DNA from: Ailanthus altissimus
Lineage: Eukaryota; Streptophyta; Magnoliopsida; Sapindales; Simaroubaceae
Length of the DNA stretch: 64,000 bases
Direction: 5' to 3'
NCBI GenBank assembly: GCA_946807835.1
Contig: OX327695.1
Location: 29,184,501 to 29,248,500, forward strand
Below are positions 12,080 to 22,929 of the stretch, piece by piece. Under the pieces are notes generated by a model. That model was not told where the DNA came from. It searched no databases and was given only the letters and a program-made list of their open reading frames with translations. The position numbers were made by a program, and so were the translations under genes. Within the stretch, counting starts at the first letter, position 1. Each line of letters opens with the position of its first letter.

Positions 12080-13857
12080 ATGGCAGGACCCAGAAAATGG
12101 TTCCTGGTTACAGGTCCTCCCGTAAGTGTGCTCTGCTCATCACTTTGTCGCCATTAAAATGCCAATTTGCAATGAATCGATACAATCATCTCTATTTATA
12201 TATCTGGATTATGGAGCTAATTTTGCTAGGCAGTTGGCAAAACCACACTGATAATGAGAGTGTTCGAGAGCCTCAAAAACTCTCAAATCCCAGCTTAAAG
12301 ATTCAGCGCTTTTATACTTGTGAGTTTGCGCTCCTCTTTCTCGCTATTCACCGTTTTCGCGAATTAAATTATAGGGGAGATTAGACAAGGAGGTGGAAGA
12401 GTCGGATTTGAAGTGGTCACATTAGATGATCGCAGAGCCGCACTCGCCTCCACCAACATTTTAAGGTCGCACTCTCTTACTCTTCTCCTCGTTCAGTATG
12501 AATTTTGTTTAAATTTGTGTAGGTGGTAATGTCATTATCTGTGATGAGAATGAGATGGGTTTTATTAGCAAGATTGTAGATTTTGCAATGCTGTTGGTAT
12601 ATCGAACTGCTAACCTGTGAAACTTGAGTTGTTTGCTTCTTTGATTTGTTAATTTTGTATTGGTTGAATTTGATAGTCAACAAATGCATTGATTGGAATC
12701 ATGTTATGTTTATATGCAGGACGTAACTAGGGATTTGTTGTCTTAAACTTTTCCAAAAGAAGAAAAAAGTGTATGATTGTTCTAAATCATATTTGCATCT
12801 CAATTTTCGTTTTGTTTTTAATACAAAATTTGACACCTCCTTTGAGTTGTCTTCTTACAGTGCTTTTGGTTTGTCAGATTTTTCATCTTCAGTTAAAGAT
12901 TCTTTTGCAATTGCAGCCTCGAATCCCATACATGGCCAACAGTGGGGAAATATTAAGTAGATGTAGCATTGTTTGAGGCACTGGCACTGCCCGAGTTGCA
13001 GGTAGGTTTTTTGTTTGAGGATATTATTTTTTACATGAATGTATAATCTATCTGAGGTCTTCTGCGGTTTTATTTTAGTATTAGAAGAGAAACAAATGGA
13101 CTGGAGCTCAGCAGTGTCTTCAAACCCCAAAAATCTTATCTCCGTGAAATTTTTTTCACTTTATTACTCAGTCACATCCCATTTGATGAAAGGTCTAAAG
13201 GCTTGCATTTATCAGGTTAGAGAAGATACAAATCTCTATTTTTTATGAAGTCAGTAAAATGGAGCTGTTTAGTTCATCATTCTTTCCTGCTGTTTTAAGA
13301 ATTCTGAAATCAGATGTCCCAGTTTTTGGCTTCCACTCCCATTTCAAAATTTGGCCGCGATATACCTGCAGGTACATTTGCCTGACATAGTTTTATTTAT
13401 TTGTTAAAAGCTGAAAATTGATTACCTTCGACTAATTGATAAATTCCAAAATTTTGTTGCTTGTGTTAGTGCTTGTCTAGATAGAGAACCAAATTGCTTA
13501 AGGTGGTAGAAAACATGGTTATGAAAGAAATTCAGAAAATGTTTCTCAAAACCGTTTTGAGTGGCACTGTATTCTTTTTTAGAGAGCTTTCAAAAAAGAT
13601 AATTAATTAGAACTGTTTTCAGCATTCGATTGGGCAGACTTCATTGAACATGTTATAACCTATACGATCGTTTGTCCTTTCTCTTATTGTATACTAAGTA
13701 TATATATCACTGAGATGTCTTTTAACTTCTGCAGTTGCAACTTGCAAGGTTGAAGGACCATCCGGGAGCAACAATTTTTACACTGAACACAAGTAACAGG
13801 GATGCTATTTAAGAAAATATCCATTCTCAGTTGGTAAATGCGCTACACAAGCCATAG
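12080..13857 (+). pseudogene. THEP1/NTPCR-type nucleoside-triphosphatase pseudogene
   Basis: Functional members hydrolyse NTPs through a P-loop near the N-terminus. The order of exons is preserved. The first is 12080-12121 (MAGPRKWFLVTGPP). The next starts at about 12231 (AVGKTTLIMRVFESLK then NPSLKIQRFYTCE). Then come 12375-12461 (RVGFEVVTLDDRRAALAST), about 12923-12999 (WPTVGKY-stop-VDVALFEALALPELQ) and 13215-13371 (MELFSSSFFPAVLRILKS, TPISKFGRDIPA). The last is 13735-13857 (LKDHPGATIFTLNTSNRDA). Damage seen: an apparent 2-base TC duplication at about 12281-12284 shifting frame, TAA at 12954-12956 in place of a sense codon, frame changes at about 13233 and 13325, and TAA at 13810-13812. The P-loop glycine of GPPGVGKT is Ala. 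Splice sites persist, so the copy arose by DNA duplication or in-place decay rather than retroposition. Family assignment is from remembered plant homologues. Confidence 0.82.
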
Positions 13858-14455
13858 ATGCTGCTCCAATGTGGGGACTAAATCTTATTTCACAAGTCCA
13901 ACTCTTGCAGGTTGTGAGAAATCTGTCGGCAGCTGATCTGACTTGTATGTTTTCCAAACATCTTCTCAGCGAGAGGCCTTCAAGAACGATTTTGGTAAAG
14001 ATTCTGGGTGCGATTCTCCACTTGGGTGTGTTAGGATTGATACATTCTAAATACATTTTCTTCATAACCACCCCCACCCCGCCCCCCCCCTTTCTCTCTC
14101 TCTCTTGACATATTGGTTTGTTTGAATGGTGTATGAAACTTACTATTATCATTCATTATGATCCTGAAATGGTCAAAGAAAATCAAAGATCTCGCAATTA
14201 TAGGATATAAGAAGAAAAAACAATTCTTCACATTTGGGGTAGAGGAAAATAATGGAAGAAATATATTCCCTTTGTATGGTATTTTCTATTGGCAATCAGA
14301 GAGGAAAGTGAAAAAAGCCTCTTTACATAACTGTTCAAAGCCCAATCCTATAACATAATGTAAAATATGGAAATGAATATGCATAGAGCAAAAAATGATG
14401 AAGGAAAGGAATTAAGAAAATGATAATAAATATTTTTCCCACACAATAATAAAAT
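13858..14455. other. Spacer between THEP1-like and tomosyn-like pseudogenes
   Basis: No coding sequence recognised. A C-rich tract followed by a (CT)n run lies at about 14069-14105. The two pseudogenes converge here (plus then minus). Confidence 0.5.
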
Positions 14456-15196
14456 TTATGAGCTCCGTTTATCATGTTCTGCGATTCTTAGAATTTCTTT
14501 TGCCATAGAAGAGAATGATTTAGCCAAGTCTTGCATTTCAGTTGTTTTCAAGCTGATTCCCTGCCAATTCAAACAAACAAAAGATTCGTGAGTCTGAGAA
14601 ATTGTGAAAATTTAGCACCCTAATTTTCTGTTAAACAACAACAATCATTCTTTGATCTTATAGATTCTCTGAAGGTATAATGACGGTACCTGCAACTTTT
14701 TCAAATTCTCATGTAGCTTGCTTTCAGCTATTTTAGCAACACTTGATTCCTACATCCATTCGTGAATAACTTACATGTTGAAAATGGAAAAAAATCATAC
14801 ATGACCATCAATCTTAATCCATCAATGTTGATGAAAGACTATACAATTCCTAAGCACTGCTAGTTATTTTAAACTGTTCATGCAACAAATGTATACTTAC
14901 ACTGGTCAGAGAAAATCCATATTTCTTCTTAATTTGATCAACTGCACTGGTCTTATCATCTTGTTGTTGCTCTTCTTTGATGTTACTTTTCTCGTTCTTG
15001 CCTTTCATCTGTTTCAGTTTACCTGAAATGAAATATTTTGTCTACCAGTCATTTGGCAGGTCCAACAACAATGAAGCAGCTACAACAACAACAATGAAAG
15101 CAAACATGGAAATGGTATACATCATCTTTTCTTGCACTAACCTTTGAAAGTCTGAAACTTGCTTAACAATTTCTGCTTATTATTGTTTGCCAACAT
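14456..15196 (-). CDS. Open four-exon frame for a tomosyn SNARE-like tail (possible minigene or relic)
   Basis: Four segments join with perfect GT-AG sites and no frame break: 15142-15196, 14901-15022, 14690-14749 and 14456-14560, giving 113 residues from an ATG at 15194-15196. The product starts MLANNNKQKLLSKFQTFKG, continues with a lysine-rich part (AVDQIKKKYGFSLTS) and ends with the coiled-coil LHENLKKLQ and MQDLAKSFSSMAKEILRIAE. In plant tomosyn-like proteins this region is the C-terminal R-SNARE-like segment, which competes with synaptobrevins for syntaxin partners. The WD40 exons upstream of it are broken, and a repeat-rich insertion lies directly upstream. It may be only the undamaged end of a dead gene, or a surviving short gene. 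The frame is seen directly; expression is unknown. Confidence 0.5.
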
Positions 15197-15309
15197 TATA
15201 ATACACGTGTTGTATATATATAAAGTTTGGTGGCAAAAAAAAAAAAAAAAGGGAGAAATAGAAGCGGTGGCCATTATATATATATTTTAGTTTTGTTTTT
15301 TTTTCGTTT

Positions 15310-15475
15310 AAGAAAAGCAATTGAAACAGAAGAAGAAAGGAAGCAGAGCCGAATAGAAGAAGAAAAAGAAAAGAAAAGAAGAAAAGAAAGGAAAAAGAAA
15401 AAGAAAGGGAAAGGAAGAAACCGGGAAGGAAAAAGAGAAAGAGAAAGAAAAAGAAAAGAAAAAGAAAGAAAATAG
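15310..15475 (+). repeat. Purine-rich (GAAA/GAAAAG)n tract
   Basis: About 165 bases almost entirely of A and G on the plus strand. The open frame across it (Lys/Glu/Arg-rich) is a by-product of composition. Confidence 0.85.
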
Positions 15476-15951
15476 GAAATTAGTTGGGTAGTCAGAATTA
15501 TACCCAGTAGTTTAGCGGGTAATAGTTTTACGATATTAAAATATTTAAATTTTAATATTTATAATACATATCGGTACTAATAATGTATTTTTACACCCTA
15601 TGATATAGGAGGTGTGCCGATAGCGGGTAGATCTCAGAATCCAGACTCAGCTCAGGATTAGCGCACTTTTGTGAGTGGATAAATATATATATTTTATATG
15701 TTTTTAATACAGTCAATTATGATTTAATTATGCGTTATCAGATTTAATTATGATTTATTTTAGACAGAAAAATATTTATACTATTTTAGTATAGTCAGAA
15801 ATGTTTTAGAATTTATTTTAGTACAGTTTATAATTATATTCAGTACAGAAATAATTATTTCAGAATAATTATAATCATGATATTATATTGTATTAGTTTT
15901 TGAACCACCACATGCGTACCCTCCCCTTTAGTGTAGTTGCTCTGCGCATGC

Positions 15952-16062
15952 GTTAGACCAGTTTAGTTTGCTCTGCCCGAGCGATGCAGCATTCCGCCGG
16001 GTTAGACCAGCTTAGATCCCCCGCTCTGCCTGTGCGTGAGTTACTCCGCCAGGTTAGACCAG
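15952..16062 (+). repeat. GC-rich approximate tandem repeat, three units
   Basis: The word gttagaccag recurs at about 15952, 16001 and 16053, each copy next to a gctctgcc-type stretch, giving periods of about 49 and 52 bases. It lies inside the LTR-like block and is much richer in GC than its surroundings. Confidence 0.7.
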
Positions 16063-17797
16063 ATTTTTCCCGGGTACAAGTTTGGTGTGGTTTTCAGTAT
16101 ATATATGTAGTACATGTTTCCAGAGTTATGTTACATATATTCAGCTTGATAATAGATTTTATGATAGTTTGCGCTTTCAGATTTTCAGATTTCAGTATTA
16201 TGTCATGATTTTAATTTCAGCACAGATTTTATGACAGTTCATACTTTCAGTACAAGTTTATTGATTACTCAGTATACAGTTTTATGATTATTTTATCATA
16301 CAGATTTATACGTATACAATACATATAAAGTATATGATATTTTCATATTATGTCCACTCACTTAGTCATAAGCTCACCATTTTTTCTATTTTTCCTATTT
16401 TTCCCAAGTTGTCACAGGAATTTGTCCAATGTGATACAGTCATCACATTTTGAGGTTGGCTAACGTGCATAGCTGCATAAGTGTCTCAGTCTGTGTATTT
16501 GTATATGTTTTGTATAGTGGAGCATATGTGTACATTTTTTGTTGAGGCAGGTAGCCTCATTGTATTATATGTATGAGTAAAGAGTATGTTAATCACATGT
16601 CATCGTAGGATCTGCCTCGATTCTCGAGAAGAACTCGGGTCAGGTCCTGTCAAACATACTCTGTTCCTTTGATTTTTCTCCAATATCATCAATGTCAATA
16701 TCATCTTTGCACGTGATTTAAGAAAGTATATTGTTTGTTATATTCACAGGCTTTAGAGAAAATAAATTGAGACAACCAAATATGTCGAGGTCGTAAGCAA
16801 TTTACCTATGTCTAACTCAGCCTCATCTTCTTCCTCACCTGGTTTATCTGTATTCTCACACACATGGAAAATTAGCAGTAGCAAATATTGTTGAAAGTTC
16901 TTCAATACTTTTCTTTAGTATCTTCTGTTTCGACCTCAGGGACATGCTTTGGTTTGCTGCCTTTAAGGACAGAGTTGAATATGCCCTAGTGCGCTAAGTA
17001 CATGTTTGAAAACAACGAGTTTCCCGCTGCTAATCCACAGGGACAAACAGTTTCTATCTTGCTATATCAATACCTTTTTATTCTCCTTCCGACTATTGGT
17101 CCGGAGACAAGCCCTTCTTGTGAAAGTGTTGAATCATTCCTGTAAACATGGTTGACAGAGTCCAAAAGCCTAGAAGGAAGTAGAGCAAAACAAGTTTTGA
17201 GCAATCAATAGTTTCAGAAGAATGTTTTAGAATTAGAGCTTTCATTGACAGATATACAGACCTAAAGAAATCCCTTTGGAGTAGTGCTGAGATGAAAAAG
17301 ATCGCTTGATCACCATTCACCTGTAAGAGGAAGTGAAACAATCGTTTTGACATAAAAATTATTTCCTTAAAACAGCACATTTGAAAATGTAAAATTGTGA
17401 GAATGTACCATAACAAGTTTGCCATCCCACGAAGAGCATATCAAAGTGTCAGATAATGAGTTTGGCTTTGGCGTTGAATGTGCAAAACCTCTAATTGAAT
17501 TTTCCTTTAATTAAGGATAATTCTGGCAAGGACCTACATTGATGAAGAGGTGGTTATATGTAACATATATAGCAACAAATTTGAAACTATGACTAAAATA
17601 TTTAAGCTATCTAAATTTTTGGCTATTTGCAAAAATTTCCCCTAACTCATAAACCATGTCAATATTTTTCACTTTTGTTTCCCCATATGTACATAATCGT
17701 TTGGCGATAGTTGGATGCTTGTTGCAAGAATTCAGTTTCCTAGAAGAGAAAATCGAGTCACTTTATTTTAAGCCGGCCCTTGAGACAATAAGCAAAA

Positions 17798-17945
17798 CCT
17801 ATTAATAACGTGGACTGTCAGGCAGTAACTTACTGGGATTTGATAATGGCCCCATGCTGACTATACAAACCCATTAATATCGTGGATTATTAAGCACAAG
17901 TTTACTGGGCTTTAATAGGGGCCCTTTCCGACATTGACAAACCCA
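17798..17945 (+). repeat. Degenerate 72-bp tandem duplication
   Basis: Two adjacent copies starting attaataacgtgga (17801) and attaatatcgtgga (17873). Both continue through a tactggg element and a ggccc element to an acaaaccc end. Confidence 0.7.
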
Positions 17946-18818
17946 ATAGTACGTGAACCAGGAGCCACTCGCTCACTGCACTTCAAATGGGTCCATGACT
18001 GAAATCCCATCTCGCTTACGTTGACAGATTTTAGACATAGGTCATTGCTTCTTACATTAAAAATTTTAAATCACCGACTATCACATGGACAAGACATGCT
18101 GTTGAGTGCTGATTGCTTACCGTTTAATTTTTTTAAATTTATCTTTTGTTTTAATTTTGATCGGAAGCTTCAGGGCGGCGAGGGGGAAATCGACTAGTAA
18201 CGCCCCCACCCGGGTCATAACATGCTGTTTTCGGCAACGGAATTGGCCAATGCAAGACACTTTTTATTTGATGCAGATCCGGTTTTGCACCTTTTGTGAT
18301 TTCAATAGGCATCGCACCCTCACCTCAGAATCAGAGGGTTTATTTGAGCGTTGCGCTAAGGGTACTATGTTATATTAATGATGAGGATGATTTTGGACTC
18401 GAAAATTTCGTAAAAGCAGACCTCTTTAATAAAGAGTGTAATTGTAAATGACCAAATTGGGTAGCTAATCACTTTAGGATGGTAATTAATGACTTCCCAA
18501 TTTAAATCTTAAATTTTCATCGTGTAACTATTAAATGATGATTTTTTACTATTTTAATCTTTTATTTCACCATATAATAAATAACTATTATATTATTTAA
18601 TATAATAAAAACTTGTTATATCATCAATCAAGAATTATCATTTATTATATAATTATTAACTTTTTAATTTTAATAATTATAAGACCCTAATTAATAATTA
18701 AGATATTAAATATCGTGTTAATTAAATTTTAAAATTTATATCTCAATTATTATTTGAGCATATCTTATGATACTCATAAACTGGTTGTCCCTTTTAATTC
18801 ATGCCTTGTACTTTTTAG

Positions 18819-19301
18819 TGTTACATTCAAAGTGCTTTCAAGTATTTTTTTCAAATACTTAGTGTGCGATTAGGCCTGCTAAAGACTTTTTGAACCATGG
18901 AACGTTACGTAAACTGGAGCTTCTAGAAGGCCCACTGTTTAAGATGGAGAATTGAGCTTAATCCGCAACTTATTAGGATTGTTAACTCCAATTAGAAAAA
19001 AAATATTTTATAGAATATGTGATAACATTTAAGAATATTTTAGAGTATATTATTTCATCTTGTATGTGTACTGTTAGATTATTTAGATCTCATCCATAGA
19101 TTGTATAGAGCTGCTAATATATAAAAAGAAGACCCTCACTTATATAAATCATCTCATAACTTGTGTTTCTCTTTAGTAATATAAAAGACATTCTTTCAAA
19201 CAGTTGGTGTGCGTGTTTCTTCTCTTTTTTGTGTGATTTTTTCGTCTTCTTAACACGCAATGCATCTAAAACTGCACGATTCTCGAAAGATTCGAACACT
19301 A
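18819..19301 (+). mobile_element. LTR-like interspersed repeat, copy 1
   Basis: A segment of about 480 bp that matches 58318-58800 along its length. Shared landmarks are tgttaca at the start, a gtgtgcgat word, tgtgata-catttaagaatatttta, a TATA-box-like atatataaaaag followed by ccctcactt, gtgtgattttt, and aacacgcaatgc near the end. It begins TG and has an aaca-cta end, as LTRs often do. No internal coding region adjoins it, so a solo LTR or short non-autonomous element is likely. It sits within the span of the tomosyn-like pseudogene. Confidence 0.7.
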
Positions 19302-20361
19302 ATCCTATAAAAATATTCAGTAATTTCATTAAAAATTATATTTAAATATTTTAATAAAATAAACTGTTAATCTCTCTTGAAACCTCAACCCAAATCCCAA
19401 ATTCCTTAAAGACAACGCTTCTTCTTTATTATGATAAGACCCTCGTATTTTCCTTTTAATAAAGTTTGTTAAGAACAGAGTATCCGAGGCTTGATCTTGA
19501 TCTGTTCAAATTTAACTAGTAAATTAAAATTAGTAAAACCTCAAGAGTTAGATTTAGGACCATTGACTACTTGCGAATTTATTAAGCCATCAAAATGTAT
19601 CCATCGTTCTGGTGTGGAACTTGATCTAATCCACAAGCTAATAAATCCGGTGCACAAACTGAGTTGTCAAAATTCATAGCTAAGGCCACCATTGTCATTT
19701 TCAATAATCCTTACAAGCTTCTGAATTTTGAGTCACTGCAAACAAGATTTCGTAAAATTATAACTAAAAGCTAATTCATCTACTAGTCTAAATTGCTATA
19801 AGCTTACCATTTTCAAACTTCGATTTGCAGAAATGGATATTATGTTATATGGCTTACAGCATTATCATTCCTATAAACAAAACAAACAAAAAAAGTAAGA
19901 AAAGTCAACTGAACGAGGCCTAGTTTTCTAAGAACAAAAATATCAGTAAAAGATGAGATATGCATGAATCAAAACCTACGCCAAATACTGATACCGAAAA
20001 AGATTCATAGCGAAGCTAAATTAAACAGATCATCAAATGAAAGAACAAAAATGAACTAAGCAGAATCAGAATTACCTTCTTCGTAGAAGCTTTCTCCACG
20101 AGCTTTTTAACGAGAGAGAGAGTCAGTAGAGCAAATACAAAGAGACAAGAGAACGAGACTCGCTATTTGCTTTTGATATAACCGACGACGACGACGACTT
20201 AGTAACCGTTTTGTTTAAAGTGAGCGAGTCAGTGAGTTTTTAGTGGAATATAAAAACAAAAAAACCAACGGTTGATTGCAGACAAATTAAGCGGTTTTTC
20301 TTTATTATTATTATTATTATTGTAGATGTACACGTGAACGTTGATTAGGTGATCCAAAGGG

Positions 20362-20610
20362 ATATTAACTAAGTCACTTTGGGAGGCTTATACAAATTAC
20401 ATCTCGACCGCCACATCAGTTGTAATAACATTATTACTTTTTTTATTTAATTTTAAAAATAAAATTTTTGTTAGAATTGTACTTATTTTATCAGATAAAT
20501 AATTAAAATATTTTTATTTTTTAAATATAAAAAAGTAACAATGTAATTGAAATTAAAACTGTTAATCAAAATATAATTATGTAAATCTTAAATAATAACA
20601 ATGTTAATAC
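20362..20610. mobile_element. MITE, family 1, copy 1
   Basis: Begins attaactaagtcactttggg and ends so that the reverse complement reads gtattaacattgttatta, with both arms continuing into a tacaaattac / tacataattat word. Same arrangement as the element at 63531-63780. No coding capacity. Arms are more diverged than in the other copy. Confidence 0.6.
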
Positions 20611-21910
20611 CCAATGATCCAAATTTTGCTGAAGAAGAAAAAAAATTCCCCAATCTAACTTTCTTACAATATTTGAGAAAATGAGCCAAGTAAGACAATA
20701 ACACGTGATATGATATGGTATCATATGAATGGAATTAAAGATTATTCTACTATATTAAAAATGTAATATATTGAGATTATTTGTATTCGTTAAATTTAAT
20801 TTATTGATCTGATCTAATAAATAAAATTAATTTTAATATTATATTAAAATTTTAATTTCAATATTATAAAATGACTCGTTAATGATTAAAGTCATGTCCC
20901 TAAGATTTTGAGGAGATTACGTGGTAGAACCGAAGCTACTTTACTTGTCATCTTACCTTTGATTTTATGTTTTCTTCTTTTTCATTATCAAAAGATAATT
21001 TTATTTTCCTTTTTATAATGCATTATAACTTCTTCTTCTTCTTCTTTTTTTTTTAAATGAATAAGGCTAAACTCATTTGTAATTTTAATAATTATTATTT
21101 TAAAATCAACATATTCTTTTATTTTGATATTTTAAGTAAAAGAATGATTAATTTAAAAGTAACGGACTGCATCAATCACAATTGATATCAACACTTTTTA
21201 TTTTAATAGATGTATGCATATATTTTTTTGTTAAGATACGGTATCTTTGTTAATGTTTAGTAATTGTCAATATTAGGTCATGTCTTAAATTTGCAAAACT
21301 CAAATGGAGTTAGGAAATTTTAGATCTATTGATTTGATAACATATAAATGGTAATTATGGTGTCATTGATTTCTTTTTAAAAAAAAAAATCTTTCCAATT
21401 TTATTTTCATTTTAATGTGTCATGTTCATATACGTGTCCTTTTCTAGTATATTTTTTAAGTACAAGACAGTGAGAATTAGGTGAGAGAGACCCAAAAAAC
21501 AAAAATGTTTCAAAAAGCAAATGGATTGATATGGACATAAAGTGAATTTGAGGCCCAACTTTTCAAATAATTGTCTTGCATTTGGGTTGGGCTAGATTAG
21601 TATTTCCTAGGCCTCGTAAATTTTCTTATCATACCCTACTTCTAAGTATTATTTATATCAAGTGTCCGATTTGAAAAAGAAAAGTGGGGTCTATATAGTA
21701 ACTAGCTTTACAGGGGTTGTGTTCTATTTTACAGGCCCATAAAATTTTAGTGTCATGGGATATGGGGTAACAGCATCAATAGCAAATATTAGGGTGGGCT
21801 AAATCATATTGAAGTATGAGAATTAAATTATATTGAATTATATATTATTAATGAGTATATTTCGGTCTATTTTGGTCTCATATATGTCTTTTAAAGTAAA
21901 AAGAATTATG

Positions 21911-22190
21911 TCTATCGATTTTAAGTACTAAATTAATTCAATTTTATAAATTAAATAAATATAAAAAATATTAAAATTTAATTTAACTCATACAAATAAG
22001 TGTCCATCAACTTTAAGCACTAAATTAATTAAAATTTATAAACTAAACAAGTTAAAAAAATATTAAAATTAAAATATATTCAAACAAATAAAATATCCAC
22101 CGACTTCAAATACTAAATTAACTAAAAGTATGAAATAAATAAGATACAAAGCTATTAAAATTAAAGTACATCAAAATAAAGTATATGAAA
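21911..22190 (+). repeat. 92-bp tandem repeat, three diverged copies
   Basis: Units begin at about 21911 (tctatcgattttaagtac), 22003 (tccatcaactttaagcac) and 22095 (tccaccgacttcaaatac). Each continues taaatta and an AT-rich stretch with aaatattaaaatt. Confidence 0.8.
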
Positions 22191-22929
22191 ATTTTGTGCA
22201 AAATTTCATTTATGCTCTTCAATTCCATTGAATTTGGTTAAATTTTTTCGATTTAAATATATTTTTATCCACCCTAAAGGAGATTCTAAGAGTCTATTTG
22301 GTACTAAAGACTTTAAAATTATTTTTAATGCAAATGGACATTTAGTTGTAAATTAGAGAAGAATTTTTAAGATTCAAAATCTATTTTATCTCTATTTAAA
22401 ATACTCTTATTTTATTTTAAAAATTTTACTTATAAATATTTTTATTTTAAGTTATGAACAAACGATTAATAATTTTTTTTAAATTTATTTTATATGACAA
22501 ATTATATTAAATAGACCTTAAATCTGATTGGAGTCGGGTCTTTAACGATTATAAATCTCACATGTTTCTGCAAATAGTGGATCAGAGCCCACAACCAATG
22601 AGAATTGGACATTTTTATGTCATGGTTTAATGCTAGAGAATAAGATGTCTAACGATTGCAAAACTGATTGATTTGTGGCAACAGACAAAGGGTGGTCCAT
22701 GGCAATTGATCAAGAAACTCCCGCCAATAAAACAACACAGAATTAAAAAGCAGCCACCCAAAAATAATGGAATGCAAATGCAACACTTCCTCTTCAACAA
22801 CACAAATACAAGAATAAAGCAACACATGATAATTTAGTCGAGCAATTAAGTGTACCCCTCTTCAATATAAGATTAGGGGTTTGAGTTTCAATAAATACTA
22901 AAACGATATAATAATTTTATAAAGTTTGT

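Larger units (their letters stand above)
15200..16656. mobile_element. LTR-like insertion, boundaries uncertain
   Basis: This block interrupts the tomosyn-like pseudogene directly upstream of its last four exons. It includes a long purine run (15310-15475), AT-rich sequence, a GC-rich triplicated motif and a stretch beginning ccactcacttagtcataag. It ends near ctcgggtcaggtcctgtca, which resembles LTR ends of plant Ty3/gypsy elements from memory. No gag-pol coding was found and no target-site duplication could be fixed, so a solo LTR is only a suggestion. Confidence 0.45.
14456..20115 (-). pseudogene. Tomosyn-like (LGL family WD40, DAW1-type) pseudogene
   Basis: Functional members are WD40 proteins of the lethal-giant-larvae/tomosyn group that regulate SNARE assembly in exocytosis. 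On the minus strand, the first exon end is at 20076 (VKKLVEKASTKK) but the ATG expected in front of it is missing. The middle WD40 exons were not found. Recognisable later pieces are STPKPNSLSDTLICSSWDGK (about 17480-17411), VNGDQAIFFISALLQRDFF (about 17322) and GIFNSVLKGSKPKHVPEVE (about 16985-16920). An extra A in a homopolymer at about 16908-16913 shifts the frame before IEELSTIFATANFP. A second shift occurs before ENTDKPGEEEDEAELDI. LTR-like sequence interrupts it at about 15.2-16.66 kb and 18.82-19.30 kb. The four last exons remain open and are described separately. Position beside HMGB matches Arabidopsis DAW1 (remembered). Confidence 0.78.

Noticed and set aside
15227..15475. 82-codon Lys/Glu/Arg-rich open frame
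   Set aside because: It is the reading of a purine-only tract, so any frame would stay open and give charged residues.
19114..19345. Overlapping open frames on both strands
   Set aside because: They fall within the LTR-like repeat and show no protein features.
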